From Oscillospiraceae bacterium (lineage in GTDB: Bacteria > Bacillota > Clostridia > Oscillospirales > Ruminococcaceae), in the NCBI GenBank assembly GCA_017532085.1, contig JAFXJT010000015.1, positions 1-39,355 of the forward strand: DNA of 39,355 nt. The letters run 5' to 3'. Below, piece by piece: positions 7,061 through 14,699 of this stretch; within the stretch, counting starts at the first letter, position 1; each line of letters starts with the position of its first letter. Both the position numbers and the translations under genes were made by a program. The notes beneath the pieces were generated by a model. The model was not told the DNA's origin. It was given only the letters and a program-made list of their open reading frames with translations, and made no database searches.

Positions 7061-7919
7061 TGACATCCTCCTCTGTCTCCTTGCCGGCGCGATACATCGT
7101 AAAAGCAATACCGCCGATTGCCGCCAAAATCATTGCCATAGCAATTGCGAGGGGTCCTGTCAGATTCCAGCCGGTATCCGCCACAATGACGCCAATGGAA
7201 CCGTTATCAATCAAATTGCCTTCCCCATCACGAATTGAGACATCGATCTTATCATCTTCAATGTCATTGACCGTGATATGCATACCCATCTGCTGACCGA
7301 TTTGCACAAACTGATCGGCAATATTTGCCTTGGCATCTGCACTCAGTTCCTTGATAATGCTGTTGCGCTCGGCAGTAGAAAGACTTGCCAGGAAGGATGC
7401 ACGTTCCGATTCCGGCAGACTCAGCACATAGGCTTTTTTCTCTGCAAGCGTCATATTGATGAACAGCTTGCCCGTATTGGGATCCGCAACAAGAGCTTGT
7501 GTGGTTGTTGTGGTCGTTGTGGTGGAGCTTCCGCTGTCGGAGCCGGTATTGGTTGTTGTAGTCGAGGTCATGTCCGCATTCAATGCATCTACGAAAATTT
7601 TAACATCCTCTACGGGCACGCCGAAATACTTAGCAACCTCTCCCCAGATCATAAAATCGCAGTATTCCACATTGGCAATCAGCGTTTCATATGTATAGAA
7701 ATTGCCGTTTCCATCATAAACGCCTTCCTCATTATGCTCAGACTGTTCAAATTGTGTTTTGCACATCTGGATGAGATATTCATTAAAACCGATTCCGCGA
7801 AGCGCATCATAGACATCTTCGATCGTTTTGCCGGCTGCAGAAGCAGACATGGCAAACGCAGAAGCACCCAGAAGCATCGCTGTGGCAAAGGCTGCGATCC
7901 ATTTCATCATTTTTTTCAT
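7053..7919 (-). CDS. Secreted Thr-linker protein with sortase-type sorting signal
   Basis: 288 aa, unknown family. Signal peptide (1-29, cleavage near SASAA); an N-terminal domain (30-116) with Tyr/Glu-rich helices; a Ser/Thr linker (118-140); a second helical domain (150-205) with a repeated 'SLPESERASFLASL / STAERNSIIK' pattern; a beta-type stretch (212-245); then VADTG (246-250), a membrane helix (256-276) and a charged tail. The last three elements in this order form a cell-wall sorting signal, though VADTG departs from LPXTG and is nearer the LAxTG motif used by class E sortases. The adjoining sortase is the obvious processing enzyme. Start: AAAGGA before ATG. First gene of the module, with a promoter about 75 nt upstream. 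Confidence 0.8.
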   Translation of the reverse strand: MKKMMKWIAAFATAMLLGASAFAMSASAAGKTIEDVYDALRGIGFNEYLIQMCKTQFEQSEHNEEGVYDGNGNFYTYETLIANVEYCDFMIWGEVAKYFGVPVEDVKIFVDALNADMTSTTTTNTGSDSGSSTTTTTTTTQALVADPNTGKLFINMTLAEKKAYVLSLPESERASFLASLSTAERNSIIKELSADAKANIADQFVQIGQQMGMHITVNDIEDDKIDVSIRDGEGNLIDNGSIGVIVADTGWNLTGPLAIAMAMILAAIGGIAFTMYRAGKETEEDVNG

Positions 7920-7993
7920 GGCAAAAAATCCTTTCTGGCTTTGAAATACATCCGGATTTTGTCTTGCCGGACAACAAAAACGTGTTCTTAGTC

Positions 7994-8022
7994 AGTATAC
8001 CATACTTACACAAAAAAAGCAA
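7994..8022 (-). promoter_or_regulatory. Promoter of the sortase module
   Basis: TTGCTT (8017-8022), 17-nt spacer, TATACT (7994-7999) on the minus strand. The -10 is good and the -35 weak (3/6). Confidence 0.55.
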
Positions 8023-8051
8023 GCATATCAGCCTAAAAAGCAGACTTTACC

Positions 8052-8099
8052 AAAACAGAAACTGCCCCGCTGCCTTTTTTTCGGCAGATGGACAGTTTC
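8052..8099 (-). terminator. Terminator of metK
   Basis: Long imperfect hairpin 8058-8099 (GAAACTG...CAGTTTC with inner CTGCC/GGCAG) just after the metK stop, followed on the minus strand by TGTTTTGG. Confidence 0.75.
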
Positions 8100-8111
8100 C
8101 GGTTGCACAGT

Positions 8112-9302
8112 TTATTTCTGCAATGCCTGTACCGCATTCAGCAATGCCTCCGCACGATCGGTACGCTCCCAAGCGGGACGCAGATCCTCACGGCCCATAT
8201 GGCCATAGGCAGCAAGCTTGCGATACTGCGGCTTACGCAGTTCCAGCGTATCAATAATGGCAGCAGGACGCAGGTCAAAGCACTGTGCTACCGCCTTGGC
8301 AAGCAGCTCATCGTTGACTACACCCGTACCAAAGGATTCTACAAACACCGAGACAGGACGTGCCACGCCAATTGCATAGGCAAGCTGTACTTCGCAGCGC
8401 TTGGCCAGACCAGCCGCCACCAGATTCTTGGCAATATAACGGGTCATATATGCCGCGGAACGATCCACCTTCGTCGGATCCTTACCGGAAAACGCACCGC
8501 CGCCATGGCGCGAATACCCACCATAGGTATCCACAATGATCTTTCTGCCGGTCAGACCGCTATCCCCCTGCGGTCCGCCCACAACGAAACGTCCGGTCGG
8601 ATTGATAAAGATCTTGGTGTTTTCATCCATCCATTCAGCAGGAATTGTGGGCTGCACCACCAGCTCCACCAAATCGGCGCGAATCTGCTCCAGCTCCACA
8701 GATGCAGAATGCTGCGCGGAAATTACAATGGTATCCACACGTACGGGAACATCGTTTTCATATTCCACAGTCACCTGTGTTTTTCCGTCAGGCCGCAGAT
8801 AGGAAAGCGTATTATCCTTACGCAGAGCAGAAAGCTTTAATGCAAGCTTATGTGCAAGTGCAATCGGCAGCGGCATCTTTTCCGGAGTCTCATCACAGGC
8901 ATAACCAAACATCATACCCTGATCTCCGGCACCGATCTTATCATAGGCATCCTCGCTGTCAGGCGCACTGTCAGTTGCATCATCCACACCCAATGCAATA
9001 TCGCAGGACTGCTTGTCTATGGTCGTAAGCACCGCACAGGTATAGCCATCAAAGCCATATTTTGCACGGTCATAGCCGATATCGACGATCACCTCACGAG
9101 CAATGCGTGCAATATCCACACTGGCAGAGGTGGTAATCTCACCCATGCACATGACCATACCCGTTGTACAACAGGTTTCACAGGCAACTCTGCCGTTGGG
9201 ATCCTGCTCCAGAATGGCATCCAGAACCGCATCCGAGATCTGATCACAAATCTTATCCGGATGACCTTCTGTTACAGATTCAGAAGTAAAAAATCTTCTC
9301 AT
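8112..9302 (-). CDS. metK: S-adenosylmethionine synthetase
   Basis: 396 aa, full length. Makes S-adenosylmethionine from ATP and methionine in the cytosol. Family signatures are present: GHPDK near residue 13 in the N-terminal domain, GAGDQG (124-129) and the glycine-rich P-loop-like [14 protein letters not shown] (267-280). The start ATG is preceded by AAGGAGGATGTTGA. It is a single-gene unit with a consensus promoter, a SAM-I riboswitch, a leader terminator and a downstream terminator, so the product SAM represses its own synthesis at transcription level. Nothing in the protein is unusual. Confidence 0.98.
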   Translation of the reverse strand: MRRFFTSESVTEGHPDKICDQISDAVLDAILEQDPNGRVACETCCTTGMVMCMGEITTSASVDIARIAREVIVDIGYDRAKYGFDGYTCAVLTTIDKQSCDIALGVDDATDSAPDSEDAYDKIGAGDQGMMFGYACDETPEKMPLPIALAHKLALKLSALRKDNTLSYLRPDGKTQVTVEYENDVPVRVDTIVISAQHSASVELEQIRADLVELVVQPTIPAEWMDENTKIFINPTGRFVVGGPQGDSGLTGRKIIVDTYGGYSRHGGGAFSGKDPTKVDRSAAYMTRYIAKNLVAAGLAKRCEVQLAYAIGVARPVSVFVESFGTGVVNDELLAKAVAQCFDLRPAAIIDTLELRKPQYRKLAAYGHMGREDLRPAWERTDRAEALLNAVQALQK

Positions 9303-9328
9303 TCAACATCCTCCTTGAAATATCCATC

Positions 9329-9363
9329 AAAAACGGCATTCATTCCGATCGGAACGAATGCCG
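9329..9363 (-). terminator. Leader terminator of the metK SAM riboswitch
   Basis: 13-bp hairpin (9334-9346 / 9351-9363, one G-T wobble, loop GATC) followed by TTTTT on the minus strand, 27 nt before the metK start. This is the expression platform: with SAM bound it forms and stops transcription. Confidence 0.9.
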
Positions 9364-9386
9364 TAGCTCACAAAACCGCAGACGTT

Positions 9387-9506
9387 CCTCATCTTTCGAC
9401 GCTGTTGCTGCGTCGTGGGATTTGGCACCGTACAGGATGCACTTCGGATGCATCTTGTGGTTGCCGTGGCTTCTCAGGACCCGTTCCTCCGCCACTCTTG
9501 ATAAGG
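9387..9506 (-). promoter_or_regulatory. SAM-I (S-box) riboswitch aptamer
   Basis: Minus-strand sequence carries the S-box blocks in order: CTTATCAAGAG, GGCGGAGGAACGGG, CCTGAGAAGCC, CGGCAACC, GGTGCCAAATCC and GAAAGATGAGG. P1 forms between CCTTATC (9500-9506) and GATGAGG (9387-9393). It binds SAM and represses metK. Confidence 0.96.
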
Positions 9507-9515
9507 CACTATATT

Positions 9516-9544
9516 ATTATACCCAAATTTCTGCGTTTTGTCAA
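9516..9544 (-). promoter_or_regulatory. Consensus promoter of metK
   Basis: TTGACA (9539-9544), 17-nt spacer, TATAAT (9516-9521) on the minus strand, both exact. It places the riboswitch at the very 5' end of the transcript. Confidence 0.92.
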
Positions 9545-9581
9545 TGGGTTGGTGTGTTTTTTGCAAAAAAACAGAGAAGAT

Positions 9582-10094
9582 TCATTCTTCCTGCCGATAA
9601 GCCTCCAGCACTGAGCCGATATACAGCCGATGCATCGCATCTGTGCCATAGAATTTTTCGGCAATGGCAGCCGGAAGCTGCTCTTTCGGCATATCGGCGG
9701 CGAATTGCTTACGGCAAACAAGCACTGTTTTTGCCTGTGCAAAGCCTACGCCCTCACCCAATGCAATCGGAGTCAAGCCTGTTTTTTCTGCCTTATCGCA
9801 GTCTCTGCCGGAGTTTGCTCCGCAAAACTGCAATGCTTTTCTCTGCTCGCCGCCAAAAAAGGAAAGCGTAAAGATTTCCTGCTTCTCCATAAAACCAAAG
9901 GTATGGCGAGAATGGCGCACATAACAGGTCACAGATGGCTGATTCCAAAGAATACCCATCTGTCCCCACGAAGCGGTCATAAAATTGAACCCACTCTCCA
10001 TGGTGCCGGCAGTCAGCAAAAACCAATCGCTGCCAATGGCGCTAAAGGGATTTACATTCCAATCTGTAAGCTGCATCCGTTCAAATGACATCAT
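9582..10094 (-). CDS. Flavin reductase-like (flavoredoxin family) protein
   Basis: 170 aa with the split-barrel FMN-binding fold of flavin reductase-like proteins: N-terminal strand with 'FLLTAG', then 'FMTASWGQMGILWNQPSVTCYVR' (read in two overlapping motifs, ASWGQMG and PSVTCYVR), the phosphate-binding region typical of flavoredoxins, and HTFGFMEK further on. It probably binds FMN and moves electrons in the cytosol; partner and substrate are unknown. The start is the first of two adjacent ATGs, 7 nt after GGAGG. It lies 54 nt behind spo0A with no obvious promoter between, so it may be the distal gene of the spo0A transcript, an unusual companion for that regulator. Confidence 0.82.
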   Translation of the reverse strand: MMSFERMQLTDWNVNPFSAIGSDWFLLTAGTMESGFNFMTASWGQMGILWNQPSVTCYVRHSRHTFGFMEKQEIFTLSFFGGEQRKALQFCGANSGRDCDKAEKTGLTPIALGEGVGFAQAKTVLVCRKQFAADMPKEQLPAAIAEKFYGTDAMHRLYIGSVLEAYRQEE

Positions 10095-10148
10095 AGCAAT
10101 ACCTCCGTGAATTGAATATATTTGCCGATATGCAGCACACATGTATTC

Positions 10149-10910
10149 TCAGCTTGCCTGCTGATGCTGCAATCGGAGCTTATCCGTAATCAGAGCAATG
10201 AATTCGGAATTGGTAGGTTTTCCCTTGCAGGTATTTACCGTATATCCGAAAAAGGCATTGAGCGTATCCAGATTTCCGCGATCCCACGCAATCTCAATGG
10301 CATGGCGGATCGCACGCTCAACACGAGAAGGTGTCGTGCCGTATTGATCCGCAACCTTGGGATACAGCTGCTTGGTGACACTATCCAGCAGCAGCGGATC
10401 ATGATAGGAACTGACAATGGCAGTACGCAGATAATGATAGCCCTTAATATGAGCCGGGACACCCAACTGATGAATGATGTCCGTAACGGTAATGGCAAGA
10501 TCCTGATGTGCACGGGTCTGGATGGCGCCCAATGGCTGTTTATCGGTCAACAGAGCAATGCGCTCTCCCAACACCGAAAGATCAAAAGGCTTGAGCATGA
10601 AATAGGCGGCACCGTTCTGCATCACCTGCTGCTCCACAAAACTGTTGTCATACGCAGAGGTGACAATGAATGCCGGACGCTTTCCGTTACCGGCACCTGC
10701 TTTTTTCATCAGCTCAATGGCATCCATATGAGGCAATACCGCATCGATGACCACCACATCGGGGGTATCGCTGCGAATCGACTCCAGCAATGTGTTGCCG
10801 TTTTTCGGGCGGGTATAGGCATACATCCCCTGTGAGCGCAGCACACTTGCGCAGGAAACACCGTATTCCGCTGTATCGTCTCCAATCAGAACCTTGACTT
10901 GTTTTTGCAT
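10149..10910 (-). CDS. spo0A: Spo0A, master response regulator of sporulation
   Basis: 253 aa. The receiver domain shows the acidic pocket D11-D12, phospho-acceptor D56 (VVVIDAVLP) and K107 (LKPFD). The C-terminal effector domain has HIKGYHYLR (154-162) and the DNA-recognition segment [15 protein letters not shown] (195-209), then KPTNSEF (231-237), all diagnostic of Spo0A. Phosphorylated Spo0A binds TGTCGAA boxes and switches on early sporulation genes (family knowledge). Start: AAGGAGG and 7 nt before ATG. Upstream are a vegetative promoter and two exact plus two near 0A boxes, suggesting autoregulation. In Bacillus spo0A follows spoIVB on one strand; here the two genes point away from each other with an unknown gene between. 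Confidence 0.97.
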   Translation of the reverse strand: MQKQVKVLIGDDTAEYGVSCASVLRSQGMYAYTRPKNGNTLLESIRSDTPDVVVIDAVLPHMDAIELMKKAGAGNGKRPAFIVTSAYDNSFVEQQVMQNGAAYFMLKPFDLSVLGERIALLTDKQPLGAIQTRAHQDLAITVTDIIHQLGVPAHIKGYHYLRTAIVSSYHDPLLLDSVTKQLYPKVADQYGTTPSRVERAIRHAIEIAWDRGNLDTLNAFFGYTVNTCKGKPTNSEFIALITDKLRLQHQQAS

Positions 10911-10939
10911 GGTTTGACCTCCTTCTTAATTGTATTCTC

Positions 10940-10968
10940 ATTTTATCATTCCTGCTGACAAAAGGCAA
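10940..10968 (-). promoter_or_regulatory. Promoter of spo0A
   Basis: TTGCCT (10963-10968), 17-nt spacer, TAAAAT (10940-10945) on the minus strand, about 30 nt before the start codon. A second TATAAT lies further up at about 11043-11048 with no good -35. No convincing sigma-H site was seen. Confidence 0.55.
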
Positions 10969-10998
10969 GAGCGAATGTCATCGAATACAAACTCTTTT

Positions 10999-11134
10999 TG
11001 TCGAAAGAGGTAATTTCAACGAATATGCGTCGAAATCATACGATTATACCGTATCTGCGCGCGTTTTGACTCAACCGAAGCGTCGCTCCCTGTATAAAAG
11101 ATAAATAAATTGTCGAATTCAAAATGGATCGACA
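10999..11134. promoter_or_regulatory. Cluster of Spo0A-binding (0A) boxes upstream of spo0A
   Basis: Exact TGTCGAA at 10999-11005 and 11111-11117 on the plus strand, with one-mismatch copies at 11028-11034 (CGTCGAA) and 11128-11134 (ATCGACA, inverted). Such a density in 140 bp of non-coding DNA next to spo0A fits autoregulation, and the distal boxes lie just behind the stop of the neighbouring membrane protein gene. Confidence 0.65.
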
Positions 11135-11148
11135 AGTTCCGAATATGT

Positions 11149-11700
11149 TTATTCTGTTTCTTCTCCCAAAATGCCGGGAGCATTTTGCTGCTCGGCATGC
11201 AGTTTCGCCTCTTTGCGCTGTTTGCGGCGCACCACCGATTCATAGGAAAGATATCGGGTAATTGCCAATATCAGCAGCAGCATCACAGGAATCGCATTCC
11301 CTAACAAACCATCCCGCCAGACAGCAGACGCATTCTGCCCGAAGTTTGCTGCGGTTTGTCCTGTCCATCCCTGTTCTTGTGCAAGCTCCACAGCACGCAT
11401 TGTAATATAGAGCATGGGCAGATAGGCGCCACTGCCGAGCACTGCTGCCGCCAGATCCAGCTTGCAAAAATACAGGATCACCGCCACAGTCAGCAAACCC
11501 TCGCAGATCAGCATCCAGATTCCAAACGATTGAAAGGGAGCACCATAGTGATCTGCATGCATAAGCCATCCGGAAGCAATCAATGATGACAAAAACAAAG
11601 GAAAAACCAGCAAACTGATCACCAATAATACATTGCCGATCCGACGCAGCACCAATGACAATCGGGAATTCCCGCCGGATTCCTTAGAGACTCGCTGCAT
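11149..11700 (-). CDS. Unknown four-helix membrane protein between spoIVB and spo0A
   Basis: 183 aa, family not recognised. Four hydrophobic segments (about 17-40, 55-75, 78-98 and 135-152) with a hydrophilic Gln/Ala/Asn-rich loop (about 105-130) between the third and fourth, and a basic then acidic C-terminal tail (about 160-183). The start is the ATG 8 nt after GGAAGGAG; the longer frame has no site. It is on the spo0A strand, 238 nt upstream of it, and diverges from spoIVB. A role in sporulation is possible from position but nothing in the sequence proves it. Confidence 0.72.
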   Translation of the reverse strand: MQRVSKESGGNSRLSLVLRRIGNVLLVISLLVFPLFLSSLIASGWLMHADHYGAPFQSFGIWMLICEGLLTVAVILYFCKLDLAAAVLGSGAYLPMLYITMRAVELAQEQGWTGQTAANFGQNASAVWRDGLLGNAIPVMLLLILAITRYLSYESVVRRKQRKEAKLHAEQQNAPGILGEETE

Positions 11701-11936
11701 AATCAGAACTCCTTCCCTTTGATCGCAGCCTCCACACAAGCAGACAGAGCGACTTTTCGTTAATATTTGGAAGACATTTGTACAAAATATGAGAAATATT
11801 CATTTGCAATCCTGCAATATCGCAGATTTCCGTATCATAACAAAAAAACTGTATACATTCTGTGATGGTATTTTTGCAGGAACGGTCAATGCTAACACAA
11901 GCGGAAGAAAACCGCAATCAGAAAGGAGTCAAAACA

Positions 11937-13178
11937 ATGGAACAACGTCAAAAATCAACATCTGATTGCAAACAAAACCGTTTTCGAAAAGCCATCACTG
12001 CACTGATCGCGGCATTTGCACTGCTGGGCAGCAGTATGGGGTATTATGCAGGTACCCTGCCCGATCATTTCTACACCGAAGTCAACACGCCGCTTGAGCT
12101 GGAGACCGTTTTGCCGGTCACCGCAAGCACAAGCATTGCATCCAGCCATACTGCACAGGAAACTACCCTGCGGTTATTCGGACTGTTTCCGTTCAAAACG
12201 GTTGCATTAACCTCCGTGCAGCGTGCCGAGCTGTATCCCGGCGGAGAACCCTTTGGCATACGTATGCTGATGGCAGGTGTCATGGTAGTTTCCACCGGTG
12301 AAATCAGCACCGATTCCGGAAGCTGCTGCCCCGCCGAAGATGCCGGCATCCGTGTGGGCGATGTGATCCAGAGCATCAACGGAAAATCTGTGCACAGCAA
12401 TCAGGACATCCAAAAAGCCATTGCCGCTTCAGAGGGATCCCCTGTTTCTGTCACACTTCTGCGGGATCACGCACGATATACGTTTACGGTACACCCTGTT
12501 TTTTCCCGGCTGCATTGCCGCTGGCAGACCGGTATGTGGGTCAGAGACAGCACTGCCGGCATCGGTACGGTAACGTATTATATGGCAGCAGAAAATCAAT
12601 CAGCATATTTTGCCGGATTAGGGCATGCCGTCTGTGATGTCGATACAGGAGAACAAATTCCTCTCGCCAGCGGAGAAGTGGCAGCGGTACGCATCACGGA
12701 TGTACAAGCCGGACAACCCGGTATACCCGGCGAGCTTCATGGACAATTCGCCGGCACTGCAGATACAGGTGTATTGTTTTCCAATACCGAATGCGGTCTG
12801 TTCGGCAGCATGCATAAGCTGCCTCCAAACAAACAAGCCGTCGAGCTGGCATTTAAGCAGGAGGTCACCACCGGCGAGGCAATGATCTACACAACCATCG
12901 AGGGCGAATCTCCTGCTGCTTATACCATCGAAATCGAAGAAGTGCACAGTGCCGATACCGGTACCCGCAATATGGTGATTCATATTACCGATCCTGCACT
13001 GTTGGCGCTGACCGGTGGAATTGTACAAGGTATGAGCGGCAGTCCGATCCTGCAAAACGGCAGATTGATCGGGGCTGTTACGCATGTATTTGTGAAAGAT
13101 CCAACCAGAGGCTATGCCATTTTCGCTGAAAATATGTATGCACAAACCACAGCACAGCGCATCATGGAAACGGAATAG
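11937..13178 (+). CDS. spoIVB: SpoIVB, sporulation signalling serine peptidase
   Basis: 413 aa. SpoIVB is secreted from the forespore into the intermembrane space and triggers pro-sigma-K processing (family knowledge, S55 peptidases). Seen: an N-terminal membrane anchor (about 18-40), a PDZ domain (about 110-185) with AGIRVGDVIQSING, and the peptidase domain with His230 (GLGHAV) and nucleophile Ser367 in GMSGSP (365-370), followed by LIGAVTHVFV and DPTRGY, highly conserved in the family. The start is the ATG behind AGAAAGGAG; an in-frame extension of 25 codons lacks a site. Single-gene unit ending in a strong terminator. I saw no clear sigma-G promoter. Confidence 0.95.
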   Translation: MEQRQKSTSDCKQNRFRKAITALIAAFALLGSSMGYYAGTLPDHFYTEVNTPLELETVLPVTASTSIASSHTAQETTLRLFGLFPFKTVALTSVQRAELYPGGEPFGIRMLMAGVMVVSTGEISTDSGSCCPAEDAGIRVGDVIQSINGKSVHSNQDIQKAIAASEGSPVSVTLLRDHARYTFTVHPVFSRLHCRWQTGMWVRDSTAGIGTVTYYMAAENQSAYFAGLGHAVCDVDTGEQIPLASGEVAAVRITDVQAGQPGIPGELHGQFAGTADTGVLFSNTECGLFGSMHKLPPNKQAVELAFKQEVTTGEAMIYTTIEGESPAAYTIEIEEVHSADTGTRNMVIHITDPALLALTGGIVQGMSGSPILQNGRLIGAVTHVFVKDPTRGYAIFAENMYAQTTAQRIMETE

Positions 13179-13182
13179 GAAA

Positions 13183-13218
13183 AAAGGGCGTTTCTACCCG
13201 TGCAGAAACGCCCTTTCT
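13183..13218 (+). terminator. Bidirectional terminator between spoIVB and the HPr gene
   Basis: 13-bp perfect inverted repeat (AAAGGGCGTTTCT, 13183-13195 / 13204-13216) with an 8-nt loop. TTTC follows on the plus strand and TTTTTTCC on the minus strand, so it can end both spoIVB and the convergent HPr gene. Confidence 0.85.
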
Positions 13219-13316
13219 CATTGTTCAGAACAAAATGCGGCAATCATCTGCCAATCATTGGTCAGTGATTTCTGTTGCAGCAGAACACGCCGCTCTTTCA
13301 ATCATGAAGCAATTGC

Positions 13317-13589
13317 TCAGCGGCTCTCGTCGCTGAAACCGCTGTCAACAAGCTCAACCAGAGAAGCAACTGCCTGCTCCTCATCAGTACCGTCAGCGAT
13401 GATGCGGATGGCGGTGCCGCCCACGATGCCGAGGGAAAGGATGCCCAGCAGACTCTTGGCATTGACACGACGCTCTTCCTTCTCAATCCAGATTGCAGAA
13501 CGGAACTCGTTCGCCTTCTGAATGAAAAATGTTGCAGGACGTGCATGCAGACCAACCTGATTCTGAACCATGACATCTTTGATACACAT
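13317..13589 (-). CDS. ptsH: HPr phosphocarrier protein
   Basis: 90 aa, standard HPr size. His15 sits in GLHARPA, the site phosphorylated by enzyme I, and Ser46 sits in NAKSLLGILSLGI, the site of HPr kinase that signals catabolite repression with CcpA. The active histidine shows it is HPr rather than Crh. Start: AAAGGAGAGAAAGTTT before ATG. It is a single gene, not linked to enzyme I. A promoter about 70 nt upstream and a structured RNA with its own promoter further up (13682-13788) suggest layered control. Confidence 0.93.
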   Translation of the reverse strand: MCIKDVMVQNQVGLHARPATFFIQKANEFRSAIWIEKEERRVNAKSLLGILSLGIVGGTAIRIIADGTDEEQAVASLVELVDSGFSDESR

Positions 13590-13655
13590 AAACTTTCTCT
13601 CCTTTATGATTTCATATATTACTTATGGACAAAGCAAACGGCTCTGCTGTATGAG

Positions 13656-13683
13656 ATCATAACAAACACCGGAAGCCAGACAA
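13656..13683 (-). promoter_or_regulatory. Proximal promoter of the HPr gene
   Basis: TTGTCT (13678-13683), 16-nt spacer, TATGAT (13656-13661) on the minus strand. It overlaps the T run of the upstream RNA's terminator. Confidence 0.55.
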
Positions 13684-13788
13684 AAAATCCGCTGTCCATT
13701 GCCTGACAAAAGACAGCAACGATTCTCATTCTTCCGATTGCGGACAATCCATTTGCAGCACACTGCAAAGGCTTCTCCGCGAGCCTAT
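13682..13788 (-). ncRNA. Probable structured small RNA or attenuator upstream of the HPr gene
   Basis: No convincing reading frame lies here, but a strong promoter starts it and a terminator-like hairpin ends it. In order on the minus strand: hairpin AGGCT/AGCCT (about 13768-13785), hairpin TTTGCAG/CTGCAAA with a 4-nt loop (about 13752-13769), hairpin GATTG/CAATC with loop TCCG (about 13735-13748), then GCTGTC/GACAGC (13712-13717 / 13691-13696) followed by GGATTTTTTG. Predicted length is about 107 nt. It matches no 6S, SRP, tmRNA or RNase P signature that I know. It could be a free small RNA or the leader attenuator of HPr. Confidence 0.6.
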
Positions 13789-13794
13789 GCTACC

Positions 13795-13823
13795 ATTATA
13801 CAGATTAAACTGCATCTCGTCAA
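13795..13823 (-). promoter_or_regulatory. Strong promoter of the small-RNA candidate
   Basis: TTGACG (13818-13823), 17-nt spacer, TATAAT (13795-13800) on the minus strand: 11 of 12 consensus positions. The predicted start is near 13788. Confidence 0.8.
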
Positions 13824-13927
13824 CGTGTTTTATCCACAAAACCGTCATATTTGCCAAAAATTCTACGCAATGCCATATTACAAGGAGCTTTCTGCGCTTC
13901 TGTTTGGGCATATTCACGAATCGAAAC

Positions 13928-13965
13928 TGTTGAAAACCGTTGTTGAAAGCGCACAGTTTTCAACA
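13928..13965. repeat. Triple TGTTGAAA repeat forming a perfect inverted repeat
   Basis: TGTTGAAAAC (13928-13937) and GTTTTCAACA (13956-13965) form a perfect 10-bp inverted repeat, and a third direct copy TGTTGAAA (13941-13948) lies in the loop. It sits just downstream of trmD. There is no T run after it, so a protein-binding site or mRNA 3' structure is as likely as a terminator. A TTATCCACA (DnaA-box consensus) lies about 100 bp away at 13830-13838. Confidence 0.6.
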
Positions 13966-13982
13966 ATTGATTTTGTAGAAAA

Positions 13983-14696
13983 TCACAGCTTAGGATCTTT
14001 CTTTTGACAATTTACCCATTGCTCCCACAAATCCGGTCTTCGTTCCCGGGTAATATTCTGACTTTGCTCCTGCCGCCATGCCGCAATATTCTTATGATGA
14101 CCGCTGAGGAGCACAGGCGGAACCGTATCTCCTTCCCAGCATTCGGGACGGGTATACTGCGGATATTCCAGCAGACCGGAAAAATGGCTTTCTTCCTCAT
14201 AGCATTCGGGAGAAGGCAGCACATCCTCACACATTCTTGCCACAGCATCGGTCAGAATCAGTGCCGGCAGTTCACCGCCGGTCACCACATAATCTCCCAC
14301 CGAGATCTCCTCATCCACAATCCGATCCAGCACGCGCTGATCTACGCCCTCATAATGGCCGCAGAGCAAAAACAGCACGGGCTTCTGCGAAAGCTCGATC
14401 ACCTTTTTCTGCGTCAGCACGGTTCCCTTCGGTGACAGATATATCGTATGCGGTTTTTCATCATATTGTGCACAGACCGCTTTCCAGCAGTCATAGATCG
14501 GCTGTGCCTGCATCACCATGCCCATACCGCCGCCAAAAGGTGAATCATCCACACGACGATGGCGATCGGCAGTATACTCACGGATCTGATGACAATTCAC
14601 CTGCAAGGCACCTTTCGCTCTGGCTCTGCCCAAAATACTGGATGACAGTACCGCCTCGCACATTTCGGGGAACAGCGTAGCGATTTCGATTTTCAT
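13983..14696 (-). CDS. trmD: tRNA (guanine-37-N1)-methyltransferase TrmD
   Basis: 237 aa. Methylates G37 next to the anticodon, preventing frameshifting. Seen: N-terminal MKIEIATLFPEMC, DDSPFGGGMGMVM (SAM and substrate loop), the trefoil-knot motifs LLCGHYEGVDQRV and ISVGDYVVTGGELPA, and the C-terminal RPDLW. Length is normal. It starts 3 nt after the stop of an unknown gene, so it is translated as part of the rimM operon. Ribosomal protein genes rpsP and rplS, often in such operons, are absent. Confidence 0.97.
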   Translation of the reverse strand: MKIEIATLFPEMCEAVLSSSILGRARAKGALQVNCHQIREYTADRHRRVDDSPFGGGMGMVMQAQPIYDCWKAVCAQYDEKPHTIYLSPKGTVLTQKKVIELSQKPVLFLLCGHYEGVDQRVLDRIVDEEISVGDYVVTGGELPALILTDAVARMCEDVLPSPECYEEESHFSGLLEYPQYTRPECWEGDTVPPVLLSGHHKNIAAWRQEQSQNITRERRPDLWEQWVNCQKKDPKL

Positions 14697-14699
14697 GAA

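Noticed and set aside
8198-9299. Plus-strand frames opposite metK
   Set aside because: Shadows of a highly conserved gene on the minus strand.
11701-11936. Sigma-G promoter for spoIVB in the divergent region
   Set aside because: Several partial matches, none with both elements and correct spacing.
13826-13842. DnaA box (TTATCCACA) as a sign of a replication origin
   Set aside because: Only one exact copy, no AT-rich unwinding region with repeats, no dnaA or dnaN nearby.
13699-14007. 102-codon plus-strand frame and 63-codon minus frame between HPr and trmD
   Set aside because: No ribosome-binding site, no familiar motifs; the RNA structure with promoter explains the minus strand better.
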